This document shows, piece after piece, positions 9,652 to 20,538 of a stretch of 44,401 nt of DNA. This DNA is from an uncultured Burkholderiales bacterium (lineage in GTDB: Bacteria > Pseudomonadota > Gammaproteobacteria > Burkholderiales > Burkholderiaceae_C). The translations under genes and the position numbers were made by a program. Below the pieces are notes generated by a model that was given only the letters and a program-made list of their open reading frames with translations, ran no database searches and was not told the origin of the DNA. Location of the stretch: contig CAIWAO010000076.1 in assembly GCA_903910745.1 (NCBI GenBank), forward strand, positions 1 through 44,401. Direction: 5' to 3'. Position 1 is the stretch's first letter, and each line of letters opens with the position of its first letter.

Positions 9652-10970
9652 AATCTCCCCCCGTGCATTAACAATCTATTTTCATAATCAACACGAAGCA
9701 CTATTGCCAATGCTATTAAATTAAGCAATATTGCTGATCCACCAAAGCTCATGAGGGGTAGCGTTAGACCTTTTGTGGGTAGGGCGCCCAAATTAACACC
9801 CATATTAATAAAAGCTTGGAACCCCATCCAAACTCCCACGCCCTGTGCAACGAGCCCAGAGAACACTCGGTCCATAGCAATTGCTTGACGACCAATGTAC
9901 ATAATCCTTCTGGTTAACCACATAAAGAGTGCAATGATTGCAAAAACTCCTACAAATCCAAATTCTTCGCCGATTACGGCTAGCAAGAAATCTGTGTGAG
10001 CTTCTGGTAACCAGTGCAGTTTTTCAACACTACCGCCCAACCCCACTCCAAAAATCTCACCTCTCCCTAGGGCAATCAATGAGTGAGAGAGTTGATAACC
10101 TTTTCCTAGCGAATACTTATCACCCCAAGGGTCAAGGTAAGCAAATATCCTCTCTCGTCGCCAGTCAGAGAAGTAAATCATCATTGCAAACGCAAACAGC
10201 AAAATCAATGCAATAAGGAAGAACATTCTTGCGTTGACACCGCCCAAAAATAATATTCCCATAGCGATGACTGCAATCACCATGAATGCACCCATATCGG
10301 GCTCGTACAGCAACAAAAAACCAACCAAAGCTACTGCAATACTCATGGGTGCAACTGATGTGAAGAATTTTTCTTTCACATCCATTTTTCTCACCATATA
10401 GTTAGATGCATAAAGAAGAACACCAAGTTTTGCTAACTCTGAGGGCTGAAAATTCATCACACCAAAAGAGATCCATCTTCTTGCGCCGTTTACACCTTTA
10501 CCAATAAAAGGTATCAATACTAAGATTAGCAATACTAGTGAGCCAACAAAAATATGGGGTGCATATTTTTCCCATATATCCATCGGTATTTGAAACGCCA
10601 ATAAAGCAATAGTGAAACCGATAACCAAAGATATGCCGTGCCTAACCAAATAGTGAGTCTGCGAGTACTGAGCTGTATGCGGGTTGTCTGGTATTGCGAT
10701 AGACGCGGAGTAGACCATGATGAGTCCGCATATCAAAAGGGTTGCAATCGACCATATCAATGGCTGATCAAAACCTTTAATACCTACGGGTGACACAGCG
10801 GTTCGTGCAAACTCTCGCCCGTGCACCCTAACCGGTAATGCGTCAACGCCGTCCCTTGGAGTCCCTACCCAAAGATTTGATAACCAGTTGCTGAGCCGAC
10901 TGAAAATCCCAGCGCTACTTTGCGCACTATCTTTAGCTGAAGTATGACCGTAGCGCGAATTTACGCTCAT
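9648..10970 (-). CDS. ftsW: Peptidoglycan glycosyltransferase FtsW
   Basis: SEDS-family polytopic membrane enzyme that polymerises lipid II at the septum with its partner FtsI. 440 aa, with a hydrophilic N-terminal region of about 70 residues before the first transmembrane segment, which is longer than in E. coli. About ten hydrophobic segments follow. SEDS landmarks: [61 protein letters not shown] and [14 protein letters not shown] at 10970 overlaps the murD stop as ATGA. Confidence 0.96.
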   Translation of the reverse strand: MSVNSRYGHTSAKDSAQSSAGIFSRLSNWLSNLWVGTPRDGVDALPVRVHGREFARTAVSPVGIKGFDQPLIWSIATLLICGLIMVYSASIAIPDNPHTAQYSQTHYLVRHGISLVIGFTIALLAFQIPMDIWEKYAPHIFVGSLVLLILVLIPFIGKGVNGARRWISFGVMNFQPSELAKLGVLLYASNYMVRKMDVKEKFFTSVAPMSIAVALVGFLLLYEPDMGAFMVIAVIAMGILFLGGVNARMFFLIALILLFAFAMMIYFSDWRRERIFAYLDPWGDKYSLGKGYQLSHSLIALGRGEIFGVGLGGSVEKLHWLPEAHTDFLLAVIGEEFGFVGVFAIIALFMWLTRRIMYIGRQAIAMDRVFSGLVAQGVGVWMGFQAFINMGVNLGALPTKGLTLPLMSFGGSAILLNLIALAIVLRVDYENRLLMHGGRL

Positions 10971-12724
10971 ACGACTCCCTCCTCAAGCGCAAGATCTTTA
11001 ACTGCTTGGACAAATACTGTTGCTCTATGTTCGTAGTTATCAAACATGTCAAAACTCGCACAAGCCGGTGACATCAACACCGCATCTCCCAAATTTGCAT
11101 GTTGATGAGCAACTTCAACAGCCTCTGTCAGACTTGGAGCGTTAATTATTTTTATAGGATGAGTTTTTAAGGCCTCTTCAATCGTGGGCGCATCCCGACC
11201 AATCAAGAGCACAAGCTTTGCATACTTTGACAATGGCTCGGATAAAGGCCTAAAGTCTTGTCCTTTACCCTCACCACCTAATATGACGATCAAAGAGAAA
11301 TCAGGTCCAAGTCCATTGATGGCGGCAAGAGTTGCGCCTACATTAGTGCCTTTGCTGTCATCAAAATATTCGACATCATTGATTCTCGCAACTGGCTCCA
11401 CACGGTGAGGCTCACCTTGGTACTCCCTAAGTGCATAAAGCATGGGGCCATGACCTAGCTTGGTCGCTTTGGTTGTTGAGCAAAGCGCTAGCGCAGCCAA
11501 TGCGTTTAGTGCATTATGCGTACCTCTAATTCGCAGTGCATCTGCTGGCATTAGTCGTTGAATTAAAAGCTCATCGCTTTGGATCTCAATTTTTCGCTTT
11601 CGAGTTCTGTGCTCACTCTCGTCTTCGTTAGGATCTACGCCCTTTACAAGCCAAGTCATACCGTTGACTGTTTCTAGGCCATAGTCACCTGCAACAGTTG
11701 GCAAATTGTTTCCAAATGTGATTACGTCAGGTTCAAACCATTCTTGCGCGTTTTGCTCGGCCAGTAACTTTGCTTTTTTACGCTCCTTCTCAATCATCTC
11801 TGGTGGTTTTAATCCAACAACGAATGGATCATCTCTATACAAAATCATGGTCGTATGTTTGCCAAAAATTTTTGACTTTGCATATGCATACGTCTGCATA
11901 TCACCGTGCCAATCAAGGTGGTCTTCTGTTATGTTCAATATGACTGCACTTGTGGGATCGAAACCCTGCGTATCGTTCAATTGAAAACTTGACAACTCGA
12001 GCACCCAAGCTTCAGGTAACTTATATTTGGGTTTCTCTGGTTTTTTATCTTCTATTTTTAAATCTATATCAGAGGAGTCATTTGAAGCTTGTGTACTCAG
12101 CTCGCTATCAGTCTCCTGTTTAAGAGATAAATCCAGACTATTTTGAGCATCAATCTCATGATCGTGTGCTTGCATTTCGATCAATTTCTCCACCAAAGTG
12201 TCAAGCATTGTGGGACCAATATTTCCCGCGATCACACTATAGACTCCGCCTCTTTGGAGCATTTGATGGGTTAAGGATGTTACTGTTGTTTTACCATTTG
12301 TACCCGTTACAGCCAGTACGCTGGGCTCATACCCGATTTCATTTTTTAAATGTTCTAACGCATGGCTAAATAAACTGAGTTCAGTGCCAACCCACAGTCC
12401 GATAGATTTAGCTTCCTTTAAAACAGAATCAACCTCCAAAGGAGTCAATCCCGGGCTCTTAAAAACTGCCTTCACTGTTTCTCTATTTTCTACTTCAGTT
12501 TGCACAACATTTTGGGAATCAACATAGATCAACTCTTTGGAGAATGTTCCGCATATGAATTTAGCCAACGGGCAGTCTTTGTTTAACGCATTTAAAAACG
12601 GCGGTTCTGAGCGTGTATCAGCCACGATAACTCTTGCACCTTGTCGGTAGCACCAACGGGCCATAGCCAAGCCCGAAGCTCCCAGACCAAGAATCAATAC
12701 CTGCTGATCTTTAAAAAGATACAT
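10967..12724 (-). CDS. murD: UDP-N-acetylmuramoyl-L-alanine--D-glutamate ligase MurD, with acidic insert
   Basis: Mur ligase that adds D-Glu to UDP-MurNAc-L-Ala. Core motifs: [28 protein letters not shown] at 138-150; [21 protein letters not shown]; the C-terminal [16 protein letters not shown] and [12 protein letters not shown]-like segments. At 585 aa it is well over the usual 440-510. One insert (about residues 185-234, bases 12023-12172) sits between GNIGPTMLD and the WVLELSSFQ strand and is rich in Asp, Glu, Ser and Gln. A second hydrophilic stretch ([18 protein letters not shown]) lies before [15 protein letters not shown] at 12724 begins 10 bp after the mraY stop. Confidence 0.95.
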   Translation of the reverse strand: MYLFKDQQVLILGLGASGLAMARWCYRQGARVIVADTRSEPPFLNALNKDCPLAKFICGTFSKELIYVDSQNVVQTEVENRETVKAVFKSPGLTPLEVDSVLKEAKSIGLWVGTELSLFSHALEHLKNEIGYEPSVLAVTGTNGKTTVTSLTHQMLQRGGVYSVIAGNIGPTMLDTLVEKLIEMQAHDHEIDAQNSLDLSLKQETDSELSTQASNDSSDIDLKIEDKKPEKPKYKLPEAWVLELSSFQLNDTQGFDPTSAVILNITEDHLDWHGDMQTYAYAKSKIFGKHTTMILYRDDPFVVGLKPPEMIEKERKKAKLLAEQNAQEWFEPDVITFGNNLPTVAGDYGLETVNGMTWLVKGVDPNEDESEHRTRKRKIEIQSDELLIQRLMPADALRIRGTHNALNALAALALCSTTKATKLGHGPMLYALREYQGEPHRVEPVARINDVEYFDDSKGTNVGATLAAINGLGPDFSLIVILGGEGKGQDFRPLSEPLSKYAKLVLLIGRDAPTIEEALKTHPIKIINAPSLTEAVEVAHQHANLGDAVLMSPACASFDMFDNYEHRATVFVQAVKDLALEEGVV

Positions 12725-12734
12725 AAAAAAACAA

Positions 12735-13913
12735 TTACCTAAGTTTCAATGTTGATAAACCCACCAAGCAAAGAAGCATGGTGATAATCCAAAACCGTAC
12801 AACCACTTGAGTTTCTTTCCATCCACTCTTCTCGAAATGGTGATGCAGCGGTGCCATTTTTAATATTCTTTTGCCCTCACCGTACTTTCTTTTTGTGTAC
12901 TTAAAGTAGCTCACCTGAATCATCACTGAGAGTGCTTCTACTACAAATATTCCCCCCATAATTGCGAGAACTATTTCTTGTCTAACAATCACAGCAATTG
13001 TCCCAAGTGCACCCCCCAATGCAAGTGCACCTACATCTCCCATAAAAACCTGTGCTGGAAAGGTGTTAAACCACAGAAACGCCAAACCTGCGCCGGCCAT
13101 TGCCGCACAAAAAACCATCAATTCACCTGATCCTGGAATATGCGGGAGCAACAGATATTTTGAATAGACGGAACTACCAGTAACGTATGCAAACACACCC
13201 AGTGCTGACCCAACCATCACCACAGTCATAATGGCCAGTCCGTCTAATCCATCAGTCAAGTTAACCGCATTACTAGATCCAACAATCACCAAATAAGTAA
13301 GAATTACAAATCCAAGAACTCCAAGCGGATAACTTATCTCTTTGAAGAAAGGCAACAAGAGTCCAGCTTTGGGGGGCAAACTTACATCAAATCCCGATTG
13401 AACCCAAGTAATGAATAATTCAAACACTCTGTAGTTTGAATTCTCAGAAATACTAAATACCAAATAAATCGCAGCAACCAGACCGATCACTGATTGCCAA
13501 AAATATTTCTCTCGCGAGCGCATACCTTCAGGATTTTTATCGACAACTTTTCTCCAGTCATCTACCCACCCAATTGCACCAAATCCAAGTGTCACAATCA
13601 AAACGATCCAGATAAATCTATTGGTTAAATCAGCCCAAAGTAGCGTGGATACAAAGATGCCCAGCAATATCAATACTCCCCCCATTGTGGGCGTTCCACT
13701 TTTACTCAAGTGTTCTTGTATTCCGTACTCCCTAATAGGTTGACCAATTTTGAGTGAAGTTAATTTTCTGATCACAAAAGGCCCAGCGACAAGTCCGATC
13801 AATAAAGCTGTCATGGCTCCCATGACAGCTCTAAAAGTGATGTACTGAAATACCCGGAAAAATCCAAAATCTGGTGATAAGGTTTGTAACCAAGTGGCAA
13901 GAGTTAAGAGCAT
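12735..13913 (-). CDS. mraY: Phospho-MurNAc-pentapeptide transferase MraY
   Basis: Polytopic inner-membrane enzyme that links phospho-MurNAc-pentapeptide to undecaprenyl phosphate, giving lipid I. 392 aa with about ten hydrophobic segments, the normal size for betaproteobacteria. Signature stretches: [30 protein letters not shown], with the Asp pair; [33 protein letters not shown]; and the histidine motif [15 protein letters not shown] at 13913 overlaps the end of murF by 10 bp. Confidence 0.98.
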   Translation of the reverse strand: MLLTLATWLQTLSPDFGFFRVFQYITFRAVMGAMTALLIGLVAGPFVIRKLTSLKIGQPIREYGIQEHLSKSGTPTMGGVLILLGIFVSTLLWADLTNRFIWIVLIVTLGFGAIGWVDDWRKVVDKNPEGMRSREKYFWQSVIGLVAAIYLVFSISENSNYRVFELFITWVQSGFDVSLPPKAGLLLPFFKEISYPLGVLGFVILTYLVIVGSSNAVNLTDGLDGLAIMTVVMVGSALGVFAYVTGSSVYSKYLLLPHIPGSGELMVFCAAMAGAGLAFLWFNTFPAQVFMGDVGALALGGALGTIAVIVRQEIVLAIMGGIFVVEALSVMIQVSYFKYTKRKYGEGKRILKMAPLHHHFEKSGWKETQVVVRFWIITMLLCLVGLSTLKLR

Positions 13914-15439
13914 GTGCCCTCCTCAAGATGAGCACTGTTGAGCACATTAGCTTTTAAATTAACACTTTCTTGCAACTCGTTTACGACCTGTTCCATTTTC
14001 ATAAATCGAGATCCTTTAACTAAAATGCTACTGTATTGTTTATAAATTTTTGGTACCTCATTTCTGAGGTCTTGCATTGAGTCAAAATGGATTCCTGATT
14101 TTTCTACTCCATTCAGCATATTTTTTTTGTTAAAGGCTGCTACGCTATGCTGTGTCAACTCACCCAATCCGAAGAGTGAAGTAATTCCTTTATCAGCGGC
14201 GTATGCACCTACTTCACTATGAAAGCGAGGTCCCTCAGCACCTACCTCACCCATATCTCCAAGAATTAAAATTCTTGGGGCTTTCATTGTTTTAAGCACC
14301 TCGATCGCAGCAATCACAGAATCAGGGTTAGCGTTGTAGGTGTCATCAATAACTGCAATGTTTTTATCATCTGCTCTCAACTCGAATGATCTTGATCGCC
14401 CCTTTACTGGTTCAAACAATGACAATCCTTTTGATATATCACTCAATGGAATATTTAAAGCCACACATGAAGTAATAGCTGCAAGTGCATTTTTAACGTT
14501 ATGCTTTCCTGCAATATTCAAAGTTGTATTCACTACGCCGGTGGGAGTTTGAACTTTTATATTCCAAAATGAACCCTCAAACTCAGCACTCAATAAAAAC
14601 ACGTCGCTTTGTTTACTCATTAACGGGGAAGTGTTGTCGTTGCTATCTTCCAGTACATGGCCTAGTGCGAATGTCATGAATTTCTTTTTTTCGCACATTT
14701 GAATCCAAAGATCTGTATATTCATCATCAGCCGGAAATACGGCGATGCCGTTGGGCTCCAAACACTTAATAACCTGCGCGTTTTCAATGGCCACCGCTTC
14801 TACAGAATTCATAAACTCTTGGTGTTCACGTTGTGCGTTATTTACCAAGCCTACGCTTGGGTTCGTTAAATTAGCAAGATATGCAATTTCACCAGGATGA
14901 TTCATTCCAAGTTCCACCACAGAGCACGTATGGTGAGCTCTTAATCTAAGAAGCGTCTGTGGAACTCCAATTTCGTTATTCAAATTTCCAACGGTTGCCA
15001 ATGAGTTTTCACCCGCAAATGATTTCAAAATACTTGCAATCATTTGCGTTACAGTTGTTTTTCCGTTACTACCAGTTACGGCTATTAAAGGAATGGAATG
15101 TTTAGCTCGCCAAGCTTTAGCAAGCTCTCCAAGTGCATTTTTAGTGTCTTCTACAAATACTGCGTTCAGTCCAAGCTCTTTTACTTTTTCTTTTGCAGCT
15201 TTGTTCACCAATACGCTCACACCGTTTATCTTTGAGATATCGGTTAAGAAATCATGAGCATCAAATCTTTCGCCTTTGAGTGCGATGAATAGGTCACCGA
15301 GTTCAACGGCCCTTGAATCCAGTTGTACTCTTTGAACTTGTAGGGCTGGATTCCCAATGAATTCACATCGACCCAGCATATCCGCTACGTCGCTTAGGGA
15401 GGAGTTCATTGAATTTTTTGACACTGTAATTTCGGTCAT
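13904..15439 (-). CDS. murF: UDP-MurNAc-tripeptide--D-Ala-D-Ala ligase MurF
   Basis: Mur ligase that adds the D-Ala-D-Ala dipeptide (made by Ddl, same cluster) to complete the pentapeptide. 511 aa. Visible: N-terminal [19 protein letters not shown] with [19 protein letters not shown] for [68 protein letters not shown] at 15439 overlaps the murE stop as ATGA. Confidence 0.97.
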   Translation of the reverse strand: MTEITVSKNSMNSSLSDVADMLGRCEFIGNPALQVQRVQLDSRAVELGDLFIALKGERFDAHDFLTDISKINGVSVLVNKAAKEKVKELGLNAVFVEDTKNALGELAKAWRAKHSIPLIAVTGSNGKTTVTQMIASILKSFAGENSLATVGNLNNEIGVPQTLLRLRAHHTCSVVELGMNHPGEIAYLANLTNPSVGLVNNAQREHQEFMNSVEAVAIENAQVIKCLEPNGIAVFPADDEYTDLWIQMCEKKKFMTFALGHVLEDSNDNTSPLMSKQSDVFLLSAEFEGSFWNIKVQTPTGVVNTTLNIAGKHNVKNALAAITSCVALNIPLSDISKGLSLFEPVKGRSRSFELRADDKNIAVIDDTYNANPDSVIAAIEVLKTMKAPRILILGDMGEVGAEGPRFHSEVGAYAADKGITSLFGLGELTQHSVAAFNKKNMLNGVEKSGIHFDSMQDLRNEVPKIYKQYSSILVKGSRFMKMEQVVNELQESVNLKANVLNSAHLEEGTCS

Positions 15440-17019
15440 AATTCAACTCCTCCTTCGACATACTCAGACATCAGCGACTCTTTAGCATGCAATGCATCAG
15501 AGAACGGGATTTTTACTCCATTAATATCTTGATAATTTTCATGGCCCTTGCCAGCAATTAATACTACGTCCTCACCTTTGGCTCGACAAATGATTTTCGA
15601 TATAGCGAGCCCTCTATCTAATTCGACATCAACCTTAGATTGATCTGCGGACTCGATGCCCTTTAACATGTCATTGATGATGGCTTGAGCACTTTCACCG
15701 CGCGGATTATCGGAAGTAAAAATAACGCTATCAGAGTATTTATTGGCAAACTCAGCCATCACAGATCGCTTACCCGCATCTCTTTCGCCCCCGCATCCGA
15801 CCAAGCAGTGCAATTTTCCATTTGTCTTTAGTTTTATAGGTACTAGGCTTTGAAGTGCTTTCTCTAAAGCGTCAGGGGTATGTGCATAGTCAACTATAAC
15901 GATCGGCACTTTCTTATTTGCAATCTCAATTCTTTGCATTCTGCCCACCACTGGGCTTAGATACTCACATTGGTGCAATATTGTTTGCAAATCGAACCCT
16001 AGATTACACAAAGTTCCAATAACTGCTAACAAATTAGAAACGTTATACATTCCAACAAATTTTGTTTCCAAAAAACCGCTTTGTATCAGTCCAGCATCAT
16101 TTATAAAAGTTACTTTGAAACTTAATCCTCCATTCGTATTTGGATAGATCACTTCAGTTGCACGAAGATTAGATACTTCACTGTGTCCGTAGGCAATAAC
16201 TTTTATTGCTGAATTTTTCTTTGCACTCAGTTCTTTATAAAGTTCAAGACCTTTTGGATCATCCACATTAATCACTGCACCTTTAAGGTCTGGCCACTGA
16301 AATAATCCTTTTTTGACTTCCCAATATTCCTGCATATTGGAGTGATAGTCCAAATGATCTCTACTAAGATTTGTAAAGATAGCCGTCTCAATGCGTGTTC
16401 CACTCAGTCTATGTTCGGCTAGCCCAATGGAGGAAGCTTCTAGAGCGCAGTATTCGAAGTCACGGTCTGTGAATTCTTTCAAACTTCTTTGCAAAGTTAT
16501 CGGATCTGGCGTGGTTAGTCCGTTTGGTTTAAATGTAGCCAATGGGTCTATATTGTGTTTTTGAGTATTGCCCTCTAAACCATTTACTTCGCCGACGCCA
16601 AGTGTTCCAATAACTCCGCATTTTTTATGCATTGCTCCAAGAATTGCACCAATCCACCAGGTAATAGAAGTTTTACCGTTTGTTCCCGTTACAGCCAATA
16701 CTTTGATCTTGCGCGTTGGTGTATCAAAATACTCATCAGCTATCAATCCGCAATCGGCTTTTAAACCCTTATAGGCAATTACTAGGGATTTATCCCATCC
16801 ATCAGCAAATTCATCAACTCTGTCTTGCTCAACCAAACATGCGCTCGCCCCTTGGTTCAAAGCATTTTGAACAAATGCTCTGCCGTCTACGGCGTAACCT
16901 GGCCAAGCCACAAATCCGTCGCCACGCTCGATTCGTCTACTGTCAGAGCACAATTCTCCAGTGACTTTCTCTTTAAGCCAATTTGCAACTTGTTTTGGAG
17001 TGCCTAGGGAGGAAATCAC
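15436..17019 (-). CDS. murE: UDP-MurNAc-L-Ala-D-Glu--meso-DAP ligase MurE
   Basis: Mur ligase that adds the third stem-peptide residue. The DNPR motif at 437-440 (within FTSDNPRGES) predicts meso-diaminopimelate rather than lysine, as expected for a Gram-negative. 527 aa. Other motifs: [29 protein letters not shown] at 109-122; TTPDPITLQ; ALEASSIGL; NLSRDHLDYH; VIVDYAHTPDALEKAL; IAGKGHENYQ. The start is GTG at 17019 (GTGA overlap with ftsI) with AAAAGGAGG four bases upstream. Confidence 0.97.
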   Translation of the reverse strand: MISSLGTPKQVANWLKEKVTGELCSDSRRIERGDGFVAWPGYAVDGRAFVQNALNQGASACLVEQDRVDEFADGWDKSLVIAYKGLKADCGLIADEYFDTPTRKIKVLAVTGTNGKTSITWWIGAILGAMHKKCGVIGTLGVGEVNGLEGNTQKHNIDPLATFKPNGLTTPDPITLQRSLKEFTDRDFEYCALEASSIGLAEHRLSGTRIETAIFTNLSRDHLDYHSNMQEYWEVKKGLFQWPDLKGAVINVDDPKGLELYKELSAKKNSAIKVIAYGHSEVSNLRATEVIYPNTNGGLSFKVTFINDAGLIQSGFLETKFVGMYNVSNLLAVIGTLCNLGFDLQTILHQCEYLSPVVGRMQRIEIANKKVPIVIVDYAHTPDALEKALQSLVPIKLKTNGKLHCLVGCGGERDAGKRSVMAEFANKYSDSVIFTSDNPRGESAQAIINDMLKGIESADQSKVDVELDRGLAISKIICRAKGEDVVLIAGKGHENYQDINGVKIPFSDALHAKESLMSEYVEGGVEL

Positions 17020-18749
17020 AATGCCTCCTTTTCTGCGCTAAACACTTGTGGCTTAACGGCCATGTCAGGCTGAACACCTAAAAGCCGAAGGGTTTGCTGA
17101 ACCGTTTGACTAAAAACTGGGCCCGCATTATCTCCTCCAAAATACACACCATCTGTGGGTTCATCGATCATGACTGCCACAACAATTCGAGGTTGCTCAA
17201 TTGGAGCCAAACCAACAAAGAATCCTCTGTATTTATTACTTGCGTAGCCTTTGCCTTCTTGTTTGTGGGCAGTTCCTGTTTTCCCCCCCACCGAGTACCC
17301 CATGGTTTGTGCAAGAGGTGCTGTACCCCCAGGCCCAGTAACCATGTGCAACATGCCCCTCAGTTCAGAGGCATTAGTAGCACTTAAAATTTTCGCGCCC
17401 ACTGGTTTTTCTTTTCGTTTGATCAGACTCATTGGAATAATTTCCCCGTCTGCAGCAAACAGTGTGTAGGCCTGAGCGAGCTGAAAAAGGCTTGTAGAAA
17501 GACCATACCCGTAGCTCATGGTTGCCTGCTCAATAGGCCTCCAAGTCTTGTAAGCTCTTAGTCTTCCTGTTCCAGCGTAGGGGAACGGTACTTGTGGTTT
17601 TTGTCCAAATCCAACTTGTGTATAAATCTCCCACATATCTTTGGGCTGCATTTGCATTGCAATTTTTACAGCACCAATGTTGCTTGATTTCTGAATGACC
17701 TCACGCACACTCATTGCACCGTGGGGGTGAGAGTCCGAAATCACGACACCAGACATATTCAAGTGTCCATTGCCAGTTTGAATAATTGTTTCCGGCTTAA
17801 CAATGTTATGCTCCAACGCCAGTCCAACAACAAACGGCTTCATTGTTGAGCCTGGCTCAAAAGTATCTGTAAGGGCCCTATTTCTTAATTGCTCGCCCGT
17901 TAACTTATCTCTTTTATCTGGTGAATAACTTGGATAATTAGCAAGAGCCAGGACTTCTCCGTTTTGAACATCTAAGACCACAACGCTACCGGCCTGTGCT
18001 TTATGGAGTATTACGGCCTCTTTTAATTTTTCAAAAGCAAAAAATTGAACTTTTGAGTCAATACTCAATTGCAAATCGCGTCCATCCATGGGAGGTATCA
18101 TCTCCCCAATGTCTTCGACCACTTGCCCGAGTCTGTTCTTAATGACTTGCCGAGTCCCTGACTTGCCCCCTAACTGAGAGTTATAGGCATACTCCATACC
18201 CTCTTGACCATTGTTCTCGTAGTTGGTGAAACCAACGACATGGGCTGCTGCATCCCCTTCAGGATAAACTCGCTTGTACTCCATCGTTGAGAAGACGCCC
18301 TTGATCTTCAAAGCTGCAATTTGTTCAGCAACGGGTTCATCCACTTGGCGTTTTATCCAAACAAAGTTTTTGTCCTCGTCTTGAAGTTTTTTGTCCAGCT
18401 CTGCTGGGCTCAATCCCAAAAGGCTTGCCAATTGTTTTAATTTTTGATGATCACGGTCTATATCCCCAGGACTCGCCCAGATGCTAGGTACGGGCACACT
18501 GGAGGCTAAAATCAAACCGTTTCTATCTAAGATTTTTCCTCTATTGGCAGGTAGATCAAGTGTTCTAATGAATCTAACTGCCCCTTGGCGTTTAAAAAAT
18601 GCATTGTCAAGAACTTGAACGTAGGCAGCTCTTGCCACCAGACCTAAAAACCCAAGCGCGATTGCAGCCACAATAAACTGGCTTCTCCATACTGGCGTTT
18701 TACTAGCTAATAATGGGCTGGAGGTGTATTTGACGCTTCTACCAATCAC
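17016..18749 (-). CDS. ftsI: Peptidoglycan D,D-transpeptidase FtsI (PBP3)
   Basis: Class B penicillin-binding protein that crosslinks septal peptidoglycan with FtsW. 577 aa: a short cytoplasmic N-terminus, a transmembrane helix at about 25-45, a dimerisation/pedestal domain starting RGKILDRNGLILASS, then the transpeptidase domain. The catalytic triad of motifs is complete: STMK at 301-304, SSN at 355-357, KTGT at 490-493. The start is GTG at 18749 (GTGA overlap with the ftsL stop) with GGAG upstream. Confidence 0.97.
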   Translation of the reverse strand: MIGRSVKYTSSPLLASKTPVWRSQFIVAAIALGFLGLVARAAYVQVLDNAFFKRQGAVRFIRTLDLPANRGKILDRNGLILASSVPVPSIWASPGDIDRDHQKLKQLASLLGLSPAELDKKLQDEDKNFVWIKRQVDEPVAEQIAALKIKGVFSTMEYKRVYPEGDAAAHVVGFTNYENNGQEGMEYAYNSQLGGKSGTRQVIKNRLGQVVEDIGEMIPPMDGRDLQLSIDSKVQFFAFEKLKEAVILHKAQAGSVVVLDVQNGEVLALANYPSYSPDKRDKLTGEQLRNRALTDTFEPGSTMKPFVVGLALEHNIVKPETIIQTGNGHLNMSGVVISDSHPHGAMSVREVIQKSSNIGAVKIAMQMQPKDMWEIYTQVGFGQKPQVPFPYAGTGRLRAYKTWRPIEQATMSYGYGLSTSLFQLAQAYTLFAADGEIIPMSLIKRKEKPVGAKILSATNASELRGMLHMVTGPGGTAPLAQTMGYSVGGKTGTAHKQEGKGYASNKYRGFFVGLAPIEQPRIVVAVMIDEPTDGVYFGGDNAGPVFSQTVQQTLRLLGVQPDMAVKPQVFSAEKEAL

Positions 18750-19057
18750 TGCGTCTCTCCAGTGCTAACTAAACCACCCAATTTAGAGACTTCCCCAGCG
18801 GGTGTTGCGTATAAAGTAATTGCCGGTGTAATGGGGTGCATTCTTATTTGTTCACGCGCTAATTTCTCCACTCGCACGGGTGTCGCCTCTGCTCCGCGTT
18901 GAACGTCCAACCGGTCATATTCAACATCTAATTTGTGAGCCTGGGCATTGGCACGGTCAAGCTCAGTCACTAGCTTTCTAGACTCGTACTGAGTCCTCAC
19001 CAAGTACAGTGCACTTCCTATCACGGCCAATAACAACAATGCATTAATTCGGTTCAC
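18746..19057 (-). CDS. ftsL: Cell division protein FtsL
   Basis: Small bitopic divisome protein that pairs with FtsB and FtsQ and helps activate FtsWI. 103 aa, with a hydrophobic segment at about 4-20 ([17 protein letters not shown]), then a periplasmic coiled-coil ([26 protein letters not shown]). Sequence is poorly conserved in this family, so the call rests on size, topology and position between rsmH and ftsI. The start is GTG at 19057 in a GTGA overlap. Confidence 0.9.
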   Translation of the reverse strand: MNRINALLLLAVIGSALYLVRTQYESRKLVTELDRANAQAHKLDVEYDRLDVQRGAEATPVRVEKLAREQIRMHPITPAITLYATPAGEVSKLGGLVSTGETQ

Positions 19058-19971
19058 GAACCCGTTCCTAATCTTTGTGCAACCCTAAGAATCGCACTCC
19101 TACTTCTTGGATTTGCCTTTACCTCTTCAGCAGATGCGCGGACCCGCCCAAGAGCTTTCAACGCCATCACCTTTGGCGCAGCAAAGGGCTGACGCCTGTC
19201 GTACTCATCTTTGGAGTGATTTGCAATAAATTGTTTAACGATACGGTCCTCTAAAGAATGAAAACTGATCACTGCCAATCGCCCCTCAGGCTTTAAAACT
19301 TTAATCACACCCTCTAATGCCTCTTTGAGCTCATCCAACTCTTGGTTGATATGAATTCGAAAGGCTTGAAACGTCCTCGTCGCAGGGTCTTGCCCGTACT
19401 CTCTTGTTCTCACATGCTCACCAACCAACTTTGCCAATTCAGATGTACCACTTGGTAATCCTTTTTCATCACGCCTTTGCACGATTGCTTTTGCAATTGA
19501 ATTAGCAAACCGCTCCTCCCCGTACTCACGTATCACTCGAGCTATCTCCTCGACTGATGCTTTGTTTAACCACTCTGCCAGACTCTCCCCCCTGGTTGAG
19601 TCCATTCGCATATCCAAAGGCCCATCGAACCGAAATGAAAAACCCCTGGCAGGATTGTCGATTTGAGGTGAGCTGACTCCCAAGTCCAAAAGCACTCCAG
19701 CCGCAGAATTTGCCGGCAATTCGCAAATGGCGCTGAAACCGCTGTGATGGATCTTTAGCCGAGCGTCCCCGATCTCCTGCGCTACCCTCACAGCCTCCAA
19801 ATCCTTGTCGAATGCAATCAGAGTCCCCTGGCTTGAGAGTTTTTTCAAAATCTCCCGAGCGTGCCCGCCTCGACCAAACGTGGCATCGATGTATGTATCG
19901 TCCTTGTGGATCGCTAGCGCCTCGAGGGCCTCTGATAGCATCACAGAAGTGTGTGTCCATGGGAGAGTCAC
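19054..19971 (-). CDS. rsmH: 16S rRNA (cytosine-1402-N4)-methyltransferase RsmH
   Basis: SAM-dependent methyltransferase acting on C1402 of 16S rRNA; also called MraW. 305 aa, typical. Motifs: [29 protein letters not shown], the SAM loop; [62 protein letters not shown]. The start is GTG at 19971, nine bases after the mraZ stop, with AGGAA upstream. It is the second gene of the dcw operon. Confidence 0.97.
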   Translation of the reverse strand: MTLPWTHTSVMLSEALEALAIHKDDTYIDATFGRGGHAREILKKLSSQGTLIAFDKDLEAVRVAQEIGDARLKIHHSGFSAICELPANSAAGVLLDLGVSSPQIDNPARGFSFRFDGPLDMRMDSTRGESLAEWLNKASVEEIARVIREYGEERFANSIAKAIVQRRDEKGLPSGTSELAKLVGEHVRTREYGQDPATRTFQAFRIHINQELDELKEALEGVIKVLKPEGRLAVISFHSLEDRIVKQFIANHSKDEYDRRQPFAAPKVMALKALGRVRASAEEVKANPRSRSAILRVAQRLGTGS

Positions 19972-19980
19972 TACGTTCCT

Positions 19981-20409
19981 TCAAAAAGAAAATTCCTTAA
20001 ACACATCAGGCATCTCACCTTGCAAAGCTTTGGCCTCTTGTTCTTCATATGTCGCTTTGTCCCACAACTCACAGTGTGTGCCCATACCTAACAATACGAT
20101 TTCTTTTGTCAGCCCTGCCGTACTTCTTAGCTCTGGAGATATTAGTACTCTGCCTGTCGCATCCATCTCAACATCCATCGCATTACCGAGAAAAATTCTT
20201 TTCCACCACTGTGCAGACATCGGTAAATTTGAGATACGGGCACTAAAGCGTTCCCACTCAGGACGAGCAAAAACCATCAAACAACCATGAGGATGTTTTG
20301 TAATGGTGAGTTGCCCTGCAGCTGTTGCGCTCAGCAAATCTCTATAGCGAGTAGGGATCGATAAACGACCCTTCCCGTCTAAGCTGAGCGATGATGCGCC
20401 TTGAAACAC
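19981..20409 (-). CDS. mraZ: Transcriptional regulator MraZ
   Basis: First gene of the dcw operon: a ring-forming protein with two SpoVT/AbrB-type domains. In E. coli it represses its own operon by binding phased direct repeats. I set the start at GTG 20409, giving MFQGASSLSLDGKGRLSIPTRY, the family consensus start, with AAAAAAGG upstream. The frame extends eight codons further to a TTG, but those residues are not family-like. 142 aa. The second DxxGR-type motif (VEMDATGRVLISPELR) is present. Four candidate binding repeats lie 42 bp upstream. Confidence 0.95.
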   Translation of the reverse strand: MFQGASSLSLDGKGRLSIPTRYRDLLSATAAGQLTITKHPHGCLMVFARPEWERFSARISNLPMSAQWWKRIFLGNAMDVEMDATGRVLISPELRSTAGLTKEIVLLGMGTHCELWDKATYEEQEAKALQGEMPDVFKEFSF

Positions 20410-20450
20410 AATAAAAACCTTTTTTAAATGCAAAGAAACAGCGGGATTAA

Positions 20451-20490
20451 TTGCTCACACAATTTCCCACAAAATACCACTTATTTGCAC
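20451..20490 (-). promoter_or_regulatory. Four 10-bp-phased MraZ box candidates
   Basis: Read on the mraZ strand, four consecutive 10-bp units each begin with GTG: GTGCAAATAA, GTGGTATTTT, GTGGGAAATT, GTGTGAGCAA. The two middle units match the known MraZ box pattern (G/TGGG-like pentamers with 5-bp spacers). They lie just downstream of the predicted transcription start, the same arrangement as in E. coli. The expected role is autorepression of the dcw operon. Confidence 0.8.
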
Positions 20491-20509
20491 TTTACCAGGT
20501 TTTTTGTAT

Positions 20510-20538
20510 TTTGTAATTAGTTTTTACAATTATTTCAA
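20510..20538 (-). promoter_or_regulatory. Candidate sigma70 promoter of the dcw operon
   Basis: On the - strand, TTGAAA (20533-20538) and TACAAA (20510-20515) are separated by 17 bp. Transcription would begin near 20503, right before the MraZ boxes. The position is what is expected for the mra promoter; the hexamers alone are moderate matches. Confidence 0.5.

Noticed and set aside
19526-19984. 152-codon ORF on the - strand overlapping rsmH
   Set aside because: It is out of frame with the clearly conserved RsmH motifs in the same bases and is a shadow ORF.
20410-20433. Eight-codon N-terminal extension of MraZ from a TTG
   Set aside because: The family start is MFQGASSLSLDGKG; the GTG at 20409 gives this and has its own AAGG, which lies inside the longer frame.
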